DNA from: an uncultured Bacteroides sp.
Lineage (GTDB): Bacteria > Bacteroidota > Bacteroidia > Bacteroidales > Bacteroidaceae
Direction of reading: 5' to 3'
Assembly (NCBI RefSeq): GCF_937912035.1
Contig: NZ_CALDPF010000054.1
Span: forward strand, 1 to 64,000
DNA: 64,000 bases
Below the pieces are notes generated by a model. It saw nothing but the letters and a program-made list of their open reading frames with translations. It made no database searches and had not been told where the DNA came from. The number at the start of each line of letters is the position of its first letter. The stretch's first letter is position 1. Shown one piece after another: positions 24,397-34,000 of this stretch. Made by a program: the position numbers and the translations under genes.

Positions 24397-26148
24397 ATGA
24401 AAAAACAACTTATAATAATTGCTATTTTAAGTTTCTGTTTCGGATTTACAATAGCCCAAACCACAAGTAAATTTATACTTGATATGGTTCATAATAATCC
24501 GGGAGAGAAACCTTACGATACACCATATACAGACCCTTTTTTCCTAAAACAGGAGGGGTTTAATGGTTCAGTTCCACACTGGCATATAAATTGTGCCATA
24601 ATGTATGATAAATTCAATAGGAAACTTACACGTAAAGGTACAGAAGAGTATAATTGGATATTAAATCATTCAGAGAAAATTAAAAAGAAGTTGGAAGATT
24701 TTGAGAAAGCGAATATTGCAACTTATCCTTTTACTGACTTCCTAGTTTTTCCTGAGTCTGTATGGAAAGTTTACGGGAATGAGATATCAAATGAAGACTC
24801 TAATGATAAGCATAGAAAACCTGATATAAGAAAAAAACGCACACAGGAACTGTTAAGATTTCAGATAGATGAAATATTCAGAACATTTCCTGATTTAGAT
24901 GGTATTACTTTACGATTTGGAGAAACATATCTACATGATACTCCATTTCATATTGGTAATAGTCCTATAAATAATAAGGAAGGAAAGATTGAGGATCATA
25001 TTCTGCTTATAAATATTCTGAGAGAACAGGTTTGCGAAAAATGGAACAAAAAATTATTTTACAGAACTTGGGATTTTGGATATAACTTTCATAATAGTCC
25101 GGAATTCTATCTTGCTGTTACCAATCAGATTGAGCCACATGAAAATTTAATTTTTTCTATTAAATACCAACAGGATGATTATCACAGAATGACCCCTTTC
25201 AATCCAAGTTTAGGTATAGGTAAACATCAGCAACTGGTTGAATCACAATCCAGAATGGAAGCATATGGAAAGGCTGCACATCCATATTATACTGCAAAAG
25301 GAGTAATAGAAGGATGGCCGGAAACCGTTTTTGAAATTGAATTCGGATCACATAGATTTACAGGAAAAAAGAATGATATTAATAAACCAAGAGGATTAAA
25401 AGATGTAATAAAAACAGGGCTAATATCAGGGGTAGTCACTTGGTCTAACGGTGGAGGATGGCAGGGACCATATATAAATAATGAGTTTTGGTCTGCACTT
25501 AACACTTATGTAGTTTCAAACTGGGCAAAGAATCCAAATAAAACTGAGGAACAATTATTTTTTGAGTATGCGGAAAAAAATGGAATAAGGGGGTACTCTG
25601 CCTATTGTTTAAGGCAATTGGCTATGTTAAGTATTGAGGGAGTAAGAAAAGGACATGCCAACAGTTATACCAAGAACAATATGTGGTGGACACGTGATGA
25701 GTTTTTCAGTTGGTCAGGAAATAAAGGTGTAATAGATGAGATTATTTCGAAAAATGTAAAAGAAAAAGTAATAGCCGAAAAAGAAGAGGCAAGTGCTATT
25801 TGGACAGCTATAGAAGCATTGTCAAAACAGGTAGAGTGTGATAATGATGATTTGGAGGAATTTATTAAGGTTTCATCTGTTTATGGGAGAATCAAGTATC
25901 AGCTGATAGAATCCATGTGGAAGCTGATGATAGAATATGAAGAAATACAGAGAGGTAAAAGTGCTGATAAAGAATATATCAAGAAAGAACTTCTGAAGTA
26001 TGATTCATTATGGAAAGAGTGGAAGTCATTAAAAGATAATAATGAATGTTGCGCGACTATCTATACTGATATGGCATTCAGAAATGATAAAAAAGGTAGT
26101 ATAGGGGAGTTGGCAGACAAAATGAGAAAAATAATTTCTACCAAATGA
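24397..26148 (+). CDS. Secreted GH67/alpha-glucuronidase-like barrel protein
   Basis: 583 residues with a signal peptide (MKKQLIIIAILSFCFGFTIAQ). The body looks like a TIM-barrel hydrolase: DGITLRFGETYLHD at 168-181 with Glu176 at a strand end, LFYRTWDFGYNFH, then the run IEPHENLIFSIKYQQDDYHR at 245-264 and GKAAHPYYTAKG. The last part recalls GH67 alpha-glucuronidases, where a similar segment precedes the active site. A charged helical C-terminal domain of about 450-583 follows. I do not recognise a characterised close relative. The family call is tentative; removal of a uronic acid from the operon's glycan would fit. Confidence 0.5.
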   Translation: MKKQLIIIAILSFCFGFTIAQTTSKFILDMVHNNPGEKPYDTPYTDPFFLKQEGFNGSVPHWHINCAIMYDKFNRKLTRKGTEEYNWILNHSEKIKKKLEDFEKANIATYPFTDFLVFPESVWKVYGNEISNEDSNDKHRKPDIRKKRTQELLRFQIDEIFRTFPDLDGITLRFGETYLHDTPFHIGNSPINNKEGKIEDHILLINILREQVCEKWNKKLFYRTWDFGYNFHNSPEFYLAVTNQIEPHENLIFSIKYQQDDYHRMTPFNPSLGIGKHQQLVESQSRMEAYGKAAHPYYTAKGVIEGWPETVFEIEFGSHRFTGKKNDINKPRGLKDVIKTGLISGVVTWSNGGGWQGPYINNEFWSALNTYVVSNWAKNPNKTEEQLFFEYAEKNGIRGYSAYCLRQLAMLSIEGVRKGHANSYTKNNMWWTRDEFFSWSGNKGVIDEIISKNVKEKVIAEKEEASAIWTAIEALSKQVECDNDDLEEFIKVSSVYGRIKYQLIESMWKLMIEYEEIQRGKSADKEYIKKELLKYDSLWKEWKSLKDNNECCATIYTDMAFRNDKKGSIGELADKMRKIISTK

Positions 26149-26222
26149 AAGGTTGAACTGTTCAAAAATACTTTTTCTGTAATTGGGACTATTATATAAT
26201 ACTATTTACTATTTAAAAATTT

Positions 26223-28091
26223 ATGAAGAAAATTTTATTGTTCTATTTGTTTAGTTTATATACTATAATTTTGAGCGCTTCTGAATTACTTGTTGAGGCA
26301 GAGAGTTTTACAAATAAAGGAGGTTGGGTTGTTGATCAGCAATTTATGGATCTGATGGGATCTTCTTATTTGATGGCTCATGGAATGGGTGTACCTGTAG
26401 CTGATGCCGAAACTGAAGTGGTTTTTCCGGAGTCAGGAAAATATAAAGTTTATGTCCGTACATATAATTGGACATCTCCATGGTATAATGGTAAAGGTCC
26501 TGGAAAATTTACATTGATTGTTGGAAATAGAAAACTGTCCAATCAATTAGGAACCGAAGGAGATAAATGGATTTGGCAGTATGCGGGAACAGTTTCTGTA
26601 AAATCCAATCTTCCTGTAAAGTTACAGTTAAAGGATCTGACTGGATTCAATGGTCGTTGTGATGCTATTTATTTTACACAGAATATGAATCCGGAATTAC
26701 CGACTTCTTTAACAGATTTGTATGATATGCGTGAACGCTTATTAAATAAATCTCGTTCATCTACTTCCGCTGGTGAGTATGATTTGGTTGTGATAGGTGC
26801 CGGTATAGCAGGGATGAGTGCTGCTGTTTCTGCGGCACGTTTAGGTTGTAAAGTAGCTTTGATAAATGATCGTCCTGTGTTAGGTGGAAATAACAGTTCT
26901 GAAATACGTGTACATTTAGGAGGTCAGATATGTGTAGGTCCATACGAAAATCTGGGAAATCTTCAGAAAGAATTTGGTCCAACAAGAAAAGGTAATGCAC
27001 AGCCGGCAGAGTTTTATGAAGATGAAAAGAAAATGGAGTGGATACTTAAGGAAAAGAATGTGAAACTTTTTATGAATTTCCGTGCTATAAAAGTTGAAAA
27101 ATATGGGAATAGCATTAAGTCTGTGACTGCAAAACATATTGAGACAGGTGACGAGCTGTTTTTTTCAGCTCCGTTATTTGTTGATTGTACCGGTGATGGT
27201 ACTATAGGTTATCTTGCCGGTGCAAATTATAGGATGGGAAGAGAATCAAAGTCTGATTTTGGAGAAACAACAGCGCCTGAAGTGTCTGATAGTCTTACTA
27301 TGGGAGCTTCTGTACAATGGTATTCAATTAAAACAGATGCTCCGGCAAAATTCCCGGTTTTTGAATATGGCTTGAATTTTAATGAAGAAAGTTCTGAAAA
27401 GGTAACAATGGGAGAATGGACATGGGAAACAGGAATGAATTTTAATCAAATATATGATTTTGAACGTATAAGAGATTATGGTTTGATGGTAGTATATTCA
27501 AATTGGAGCTTCCTGAAAAATAAGTATACTAAGAAAAATGACTATAAGAATCGTACTCTGGGCTGGGTAGCTTATATTTCTGGAAAAAGAGAATCAAGAC
27601 GTCTTATGGGAGATTATATTCTGAAGGAATCTGATTTCAGGAGATATATAGTTCATGAAGATGCAACTGCCTGTACAAGTTGGACTATTGATTTACACTA
27701 TCCTGATCCTAAGAATACTGAATATTTTCCAAATGGTGAATTTAAGTCTATAGCAAAGCATATTAAGATTTATCCTTATCCTATTCCATATAGATGCTTA
27801 TATTCAAGAAATGTAGATAACCTTTTTATGGCTGGTCGAAATATAAGCGTAACACATGTAGCTCTTGGAACAGTCAGAGTTATGCGAACAGCTGGTATGA
27901 TGGGTGAGGTTGTAGGTATGGCTGCTTCTTTATGTAAAAAGTATAATGTTAAGCCTAGAGCAATCTATCTGGATTATCTTAAAGAATTAAGAGAGCTTAT
28001 GAAGGAGGGTGTAGGTAATAAAGAATTACCTAATAATCAGAAATATAATACCGGCGCATCACTGAAAAAATATCCAGTTGTAGTAGAATAA
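26223..28091 (+). CDS. Secreted FAD-dependent oxidoreductase with N-terminal CBM-like domain
   Basis: 622 residues. A signal peptide (about 1-19) is followed by a beta-sandwich domain of about 21-155 (VEAESFTNKGGW, GKYKVYVRTYNW, GRCDAIYFTQ) of the carbohydrate-binding or golvesin-like type, then an FAD_oxidored fold of about 186-580. FAD-binding marks are VVIGAGIAGMSAA (GxGxxG at 192-197), FVDCTGDGTIGYLAGA at about 319-334 and the C-terminal LFMAGRNIS. The N-terminal domain and export imply that it acts on a sugar outside the cytosol. The oxidised substrate is unknown. It is the last gene of the operon. Confidence 0.8.
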   Translation: MKKILLFYLFSLYTIILSASELLVEAESFTNKGGWVVDQQFMDLMGSSYLMAHGMGVPVADAETEVVFPESGKYKVYVRTYNWTSPWYNGKGPGKFTLIVGNRKLSNQLGTEGDKWIWQYAGTVSVKSNLPVKLQLKDLTGFNGRCDAIYFTQNMNPELPTSLTDLYDMRERLLNKSRSSTSAGEYDLVVIGAGIAGMSAAVSAARLGCKVALINDRPVLGGNNSSEIRVHLGGQICVGPYENLGNLQKEFGPTRKGNAQPAEFYEDEKKMEWILKEKNVKLFMNFRAIKVEKYGNSIKSVTAKHIETGDELFFSAPLFVDCTGDGTIGYLAGANYRMGRESKSDFGETTAPEVSDSLTMGASVQWYSIKTDAPAKFPVFEYGLNFNEESSEKVTMGEWTWETGMNFNQIYDFERIRDYGLMVVYSNWSFLKNKYTKKNDYKNRTLGWVAYISGKRESRRLMGDYILKESDFRRYIVHEDATACTSWTIDLHYPDPKNTEYFPNGEFKSIAKHIKIYPYPIPYRCLYSRNVDNLFMAGRNISVTHVALGTVRVMRTAGMMGEVVGMAASLCKKYNVKPRAIYLDYLKELRELMKEGVGNKELPNNQKYNTGASLKKYPVVVE

Positions 28092-28160
28092 TAGAAAAAA
28101 ATATCCTATTTGTAAGTTTTTTACATTTTAATATATTTAGAGGATTTCTTGTTTTTGTTT

Positions 28161-28228
28161 TAAGCTAGGGTGTACGTGTTTTGGTTGATTAATTGTTGTG
28201 ACCTAACGTACCCTAGCTTATATTTTTT
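28161..28228 (+). terminator. Terminator of the GH20 operon
   Basis: TAAGCTAGGGTGTACGT (28161-28177) pairs with ACGTACCCTAGCTTA (28206-28220), a 15-bp stem with a two-base bulge and a 28-base loop, followed by TATTTTTT. The loop is unusually long for an intrinsic terminator. Nothing else is seen between 28092 and 28160. Confidence 0.7.
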
Positions 28229-28288
28229 ATGATAAATGTAAAATAAATATATGTTTATATCGTATGTTGGATATCGGTATATTATATA

Positions 28289-28510
28289 AAAATACATTTA
28301 TATGTACTATTTTCCATTTATATTGTTTTATTTATCTGTTACTTTCGCATTACTCTTTTATAGAAGAGCCTTTCTATATAATCTTTGTTTAACTTAATAA
28401 TTAGATTATAGAAGACAGAAAAAGTAAATCTTTGTTTAATTACTTTAAATAGATATGTTGGTTATTTCTTCGTTGATTTGTTTGAAGAATATTGCCAGCA
28501 TTGGTGTAGT
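28289..28510 (+). pseudogene. Decayed copy of susC promoter, leader and 5' end
   Basis: This stretch aligns with 30954 to about 31190, the promoter and first codons of the SusC gene at 31072. Shared runs include AAAATACATTTATATGTAC, GTTTAACTTAAT, GACAGAAA, GGTTATTTCT and CCAGCATT. The position of the SusC ATG is ATA here (28408-28410), and the frame is broken. The -7 element is TACTTTCG (28340-28347) instead of TACTTTTG. It is therefore a relic of a duplicated susC start, now serving as the upstream region of PL9. Confidence 0.6.
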
Positions 28511-28576
28511 TTTTAGGAATAAAGTGTTTTAAGACGTCAGATTATAATCTTATATTGTATAATTAAATTTTATATT

Positions 28577-30124
28577 ATGGAATCATTTGTAAGGAAATTA
28601 TGCGCCGGATTGATGTGTGTATGTGGATTGTCTGTTTATGCTACAGATTATTATGTGGCAACAGATGGAGATGATATGAATGTAGGTAGTATTGAAAAAC
28701 CTTTTGCAACTTTGTCTAAAGCTCTTAAATTAGTTCAACCTGGTGATAATATATATCTGCGTGGAGGTGAATATAATGTTACTGAAGATTGGATTATGGA
28801 CAGGACTGGAAATAAGAATTATGCTAAGGTGTTTGATATTAAACAGAAGGGAAGTTCATCAAGTCCTATTTGTGTTATTGGTTATGAAGGGGAACGGCCG
28901 GTACTTAATATGGAGCAAATCAAACTTACAGATCGCCGTGTTGCCGTATTTTATATTTCTGGTAGTTATTGGAGATTCAAAAATTTTGAAGTTATAGGTA
29001 CTCAGGTAGCAATTAAAGGCCATACTCAGTCTGAAGCTTTTCGTATTGAAGGAGGAAATAATAATATATTGGAAAATATAGATGTACATGATGGTATGGC
29101 TATAGGTTTTTATTTGGTGAAAGGTATGAATAATTTAGTTTTGAATTGTGATGCTCATGATAATTATGATGGATATTCTGAAGGTGATTCAGGGAATGTA
29201 GATGGATTTGGGGGACATGCAAATAAGGAAACTAGTACTGGAAATATATTTAGAGGTTGTCGTGCTTGGAACAATGGAGATGATGGTTTTGATTTGATTA
29301 ATTGTTATGCTTCATATATTATAGAGAATTGTTGGGCATTTCGTAATGGATATAAACCTCATTCCATAGAATCTTCTGGTGGAAATGGAGCTGGTTTTAA
29401 ATCTGGTGGATATGGTATGGGAGATTTAAAAAAGGTACCAAATCCGATACCGCAACATACAGTACGTTATTGTTTAGCATATTATAATCGTCAGCAAGGA
29501 TTCTATGCTAATCATCATCTTGGAGGATTGATTTTTGAAAACAATACAGCTTATAAAAATCCAAGTAATTATAATATGTTGAATAGAAAATCGTCAAGTG
29601 AGGCTGTAGATGTACCTGGATATGGACATATTATTAAAAATAATTTATCATTAAGTCCTCGTAATTCTGGGGATTCCCCACAGCATTTAATTAATATAGA
29701 TAATAATCTTTCTGAAATAAAAAACAATTCATTTGCACCAAATGACTTGAATTTGTTAGAGTCTGATTTTGTGAGCTTGAATGAACAAGAACTAATGGGA
29801 CCTCGTAAATCTGACGGAAGTCTTCCTGATATAAATTTTTTACGATTGACAAATAATGCAAATTTTCGTTTCTCTGGAATGGGATGTTTTGTAAATGATG
29901 AGGCTGTTGATTATAGTTGGATAAAAGAACCAGCAATTGTACTGGAAAATGGAGTGGCTCGTATTGTTGGCGATAATTCTAACTCTTTTAATAAATTTTA
30001 CGTTAATGAAAAAGAAGTAAGTATAGAAAATGGAGTTGTTGATTTGACTTCAATGAGTGGAAAATTAAACTTGAAAGCAACAAGTGAAAATGGAGCAGCT
30101 GCAACTCTTCTTATTAATAAATAA
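28577..30124 (+). CDS. PL9 pectate/rhamnogalacturonan lyase
   Basis: 515 residues with a signal peptide ending near residue 22 (VYATDYYV). It is a right-handed parallel beta-helix of about 25-420: DYYVATDGDD...GSIEKPFATLSKAL start, NVDGFGGHANKETSTGN (Asp209), WNNGDDGFDLINC (235-239, calcium ligands) and GAGFKSGG with Lys275, the position of the catalytic Lys base in PL9 enzymes. It cleaves pectin backbone by beta-elimination. PL9 members act on homogalacturonan or on rhamnogalacturonan-I; the PL11, CE12 and GH2 neighbours favour the latter. A small beta-domain follows at the C-terminus. The next gene starts 14 bases downstream. Confidence 0.9.
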   Translation: MESFVRKLCAGLMCVCGLSVYATDYYVATDGDDMNVGSIEKPFATLSKALKLVQPGDNIYLRGGEYNVTEDWIMDRTGNKNYAKVFDIKQKGSSSSPICVIGYEGERPVLNMEQIKLTDRRVAVFYISGSYWRFKNFEVIGTQVAIKGHTQSEAFRIEGGNNNILENIDVHDGMAIGFYLVKGMNNLVLNCDAHDNYDGYSEGDSGNVDGFGGHANKETSTGNIFRGCRAWNNGDDGFDLINCYASYIIENCWAFRNGYKPHSIESSGGNGAGFKSGGYGMGDLKKVPNPIPQHTVRYCLAYYNRQQGFYANHHLGGLIFENNTAYKNPSNYNMLNRKSSSEAVDVPGYGHIIKNNLSLSPRNSGDSPQHLINIDNNLSEIKNNSFAPNDLNLLESDFVSLNEQELMGPRKSDGSLPDINFLRLTNNANFRFSGMGCFVNDEAVDYSWIKEPAIVLENGVARIVGDNSNSFNKFYVNEKEVSIENGVVDLTSMSGKLNLKATSENGAAATLLINK

Positions 30125-30138
30125 TAAACGTGTAAGTT

Positions 30139-30789
30139 ATGAGAACATTATTAAGTATTCATTTTTTCTGTATATTGTTTTTGGGAATAGTTGCTAATGT
30201 GTTAACTTCTTGTAAAGATGAGGTGGAAGGTGTATCTGAATTATCTCTTGAACAAACTGAAATTCAGATAAAAGAAGGAGAGATGGTTTCTGTAAAAATA
30301 ATTGGAGGAAGTGGAAATTATCAAATTTCTTTATCAGATGAGAAATTAGTTGTTGCACAGATAGAAAATAATAAAATAAATATCAGTGCACTATTGGCTG
30401 GTAGTGTAACTTTAACTGTTACTGATGACAATGGCCAAACAGTAGTCCTTAATATTATTATTACCTCTAGAATAATGGATTCAGATAGACAGAGGTTTGT
30501 TTGGACAAATAGTATATTTCTAGATGAACCTAATGGTTGGGGGTTGACTGTTTTTGAAAATAAGGTCGCTGTAACTTCTTGTGTGGATCAGATTCAATAT
30601 GTGTTGGAATGGGAAGGAGATTCTACAATAGGAAAGAAGTTAAATGCTATTTTGACTACTTATAAAAAAGGTGAAGATCCTAGTAAAATAGAATTAACTG
30701 GACTTGAAATATTGGATATTAAAGAGCAATGTTATTTTATTACTTTTTCTGTTGATAATAAGATTGGTGAACTTGTTTTTATAAAGTAG
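30139..30789 (+). CDS. Putative surface lipoprotein with Ig-like domain, unknown
   Basis: 216 residues with a lipoprotein signal (VLTSC, Cys24). Residues about 33-112 form an Ig-like bacterial domain pattern (LSLEQTEIQIKEGEMVSVKI, GGSGNYQISLSD, AGSVTLTVTDDNGQTVVLNI). The C-terminal half is beta-rich and unrecognised. Position between PL9 and SusC suggests a surface glycan-binding or accessory PUL lipoprotein. No function is assigned. Confidence 0.65.
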   Translation: MRTLLSIHFFCILFLGIVANVLTSCKDEVEGVSELSLEQTEIQIKEGEMVSVKIIGGSGNYQISLSDEKLVVAQIENNKINISALLAGSVTLTVTDDNGQTVVLNIIITSRIMDSDRQRFVWTNSIFLDEPNGWGLTVFENKVAVTSCVDQIQYVLEWEGDSTIGKKLNAILTTYKKGEDPSKIELTGLEILDIKEQCYFITFSVDNKIGELVFIK

Positions 30790-31004
30790 CCATTAATTTT
30801 TTGTTAGGGAAATATACGATATGAAAATTAATATGTTGTATGCAATCTCTCAATGTATCTTATTAGAAATATGGAGTTAATTATAAATACTTTTATGATT
30901 TTCAAAAGCATATATAGGTTTAGACATTGATTTTGACTTGTGAGAATTACATGAAAATACATTTATATGTACGATTTTCTATTCCTATAATTTGACTTAT
31001 CAAT

Positions 31005-31012
31005 TACTTTTG
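31005..31012 (+). promoter_or_regulatory. -7 element of the tandem SusC/SusD operon
   Basis: TACTTTTG, exact TAnnTTTG, about 60 bases before the SusC ATG. No -33 TTTG is found at the right distance, as in activator-dependent PUL promoters. The inverted repeat TACAT-TTAT-ATGTA at 30958-30971 upstream is kept in the decayed copy near 28293 and may be a regulator site. 30790-30950 holds nothing recognisable. Confidence 0.55.
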
Positions 31013-31071
31013 CAATACAATTTATAAAAGAGTTTTTTAATATTTGCTTTGTTTAACTTAATTATTAAAGT

Positions 31072-34000
31072 ATGAGAGACAGAAAGAAAACAACTCTGTT
31101 GAACTGCCGAAAACAACATCGGTGGTTATTTCTCTTTAGTTTACTTGCTGGAACAATGGCTCCTCCTATGGGAGTCCAGCATTTGTCGGCTGCTACAAAT
31201 ATCGTGCAGCAAAATGTGTCTATAGTTGGTAAAGTTGTAGACAGTAACGGAGAACCTATTATTGGTGCAAATGTTATAGTGGAAAAACAGTCTACTAATG
31301 GTACCATTACTGATATTGATGGTATGTTTAGGTTGAATGTACCTAAAGGTGCCAAGTTAATAGTCTCCTTTATTGGATATTCAACTCAAACTGTAGTTGC
31401 AAAACCTGATATGGAGGTCGTTCTTAAAGATGATTCACAAATGTTAGGTGAAGTTGAGGTTGTGGCTTATGGTGTACAGAAAAAAGTTTCTGTAACAGGA
31501 TCTATAGCCAGTGTTAAAGGTGAAGAGTTGGTGAAAACTCCAACAGGATCTATTTCCAATATGTTGTCTGGTCAGATGGCTGGTTTGACTACAGTACAGT
31601 ATTCTGGAGAACCTGGTAGTGATGCTGCTCAGATATTTGTTCGTGGTCAGGCTACATGGAATCAATCTGCTCCTCTTATTCAGGTAGATGGTGTAGAACG
31701 TGATTTTAATGATATTGACCCAAATGAAATTGAAAGTATTTCTATTTTGAAGGATGCTTCTGCTACAGCTGTATTTGGTGTACGTGGTGCCAATGGTGTT
31801 GTATTGATTACAACAAAACGTGGTAGAGAAGGTAAAGCAAAAATCTCAGTATCTTCATCAGCAAGTATTATTGCTCCTACAAAACCTATTGAGATGGTTA
31901 ATTCGTATCAGTATGCTACGTTTTATAATATGATAAATAAATTGGATGGAACTGAACCTGTATTTGATGAAAAAATTATTCAGAAGTTTAAGGATGGTTC
32001 TGATCCAATTCGTTTTCCTAGTGTAGACTGGATTGATTATTGTTTGAAAGATATGGCAATCCAGACTCAGCATAATGTTAATATTTCAGGTGGTACAGAC
32101 CGTATTCGTTACTTCATTTCAGCTGGTGCCTATACACAGGGAGGTTTATTTAAAGAGTTTGATTTACCTTACAATCTGTCTTATCAGTATAATCGTTTCA
32201 ATTACCGCTCTAATTTGGATATTGATGTAACCAAGACTACTACTTTGACAATGAATATTGCAGGTAATGTGAATAATTCTTCAAAACCTTATACAGGTCA
32301 AGGTAGTGCTGGTATGCTGATAAATATGTATTATTCAACACCTTTCTCTAGTCCGGGCTTTGTTGACGGAAAATTGGTCAATGCAGCAAGTGATTATGCT
32401 GACTTGCGTTTACCTTTTGTTGGAGGCAATGGTTTAGGATATTATGGTGGAGGTTTTATGGCTACAAGTAATAATACATTGACCTCTGACTTACAGTTGA
32501 AACAGAAACTTGATTTTATTACTAAAGGCTTGTCTTTCCATATTAAAGGTTCATATAATAGTGGTTTTACAGCTTATACACAAGCTAGTGCTGGAATAGC
32601 TACTTATACCCCAGTGTTACAGGATGACGGAACTATAGCTTATAAGAAATATGGACAGAATAGTCAGTTAAAGTATGAGGATAAAAGTCCGGCTAAGTCA
32701 CGTAACTGGTACATGGAAGCAGCTTTTAACTATGCTCGTAATTTTGGTGATCACCATGTAACTGGTTTAGTATTGTATAATCAATCAAAAACTTATTATC
32801 CTTCTGCTTATTCAGATATTCCAAGAGGTTTGGTAGGTTTGGTAGGTCGTGCAACATATGATTGGAAAAACCGCTATTTGGCTGAATTTAATGTTGGTTA
32901 CAATGGTTCAGAAAACTATGCTCCAGGTAAACGTTTTGGTACTTTCCCTGCTGGTTCTATAGGTTGGGTAGTAAGTGAAGAAGATTTCTGGAAACCTGTA
33001 AAGCCAGTAGTTAGTTTCTTGAAATTCCGTTATACATTGGGTATGGTTGGTAATGACAGTTTTGATGGAAATACTCAACGATTCCTATATTTGGCCGATC
33101 CATATACTGTAAATAACTCTACATTAATAAATCGTGATGGTCATGGTTTCTTGTTTGGAATCAATAATTCTACTGCAAGCCCTGGTGCATATGAAAGTTC
33201 TAAAAATAATCAGGATGTAACTTGGGAAAAAGCATTAAAAATGAACTTTGGTGTTGATGCCAATTTCTTTAATGATCGTCTTCGTACAACATTTGATTAT
33301 TATCATGAAGATAGAACTGATATTATGTTGCAGGATGGAACAGCTCCTTCAGTATTGGGATTTGCACTTCCGGTTGCTAATTTAGGTTCTATGTGTAGTT
33401 GGGGATGGGAGCTTTCATTGAAATGGAATGATCAGATTGGAAGCGATTTTCGTTATAATTTAGGCTTGAACCTTATGTATAACCAGAATAAGGTTGTAGA
33501 GCGCAAGGAAGCACCTGTAAACTATGAATATATGTATCAAAAAGGACGTAGATTAGGAGCTAGAAGTCAATATTTATTCTTTGAGTATTATGATCCTGAA
33601 ACTACTCCGGCACGTTATAAAGAAGTATATGGTGTTGAAATGCCAGAACAGTTGGCAGCAGACCAATTGCAGGCAGGTGACTGTGTATATGTTGACTTAA
33701 GTGGCGATGGTAAAATTGATGCTAATGATATGTCACGTGATTATGGATTTACAGATGATCCTGAATATATGGCCGGTTTGAATATGGGATTCTCTTGGAA
33801 AGGATTAGATGTGTCTATGCAATGGACAGGTGCTTGGAATGTAAGTAGAAGTATTTCCAGTGTATTCCGTAAGCCATTTACTGATAGAAATGATTCAGAT
33901 CAGGGTGGTTTGTTATCTTATATGCTAGATAATACATGGACACCTGAGAATCCTGATCCTAATGCTGCTTATCCTCGTCCTACATTTACTCGTGATACAA

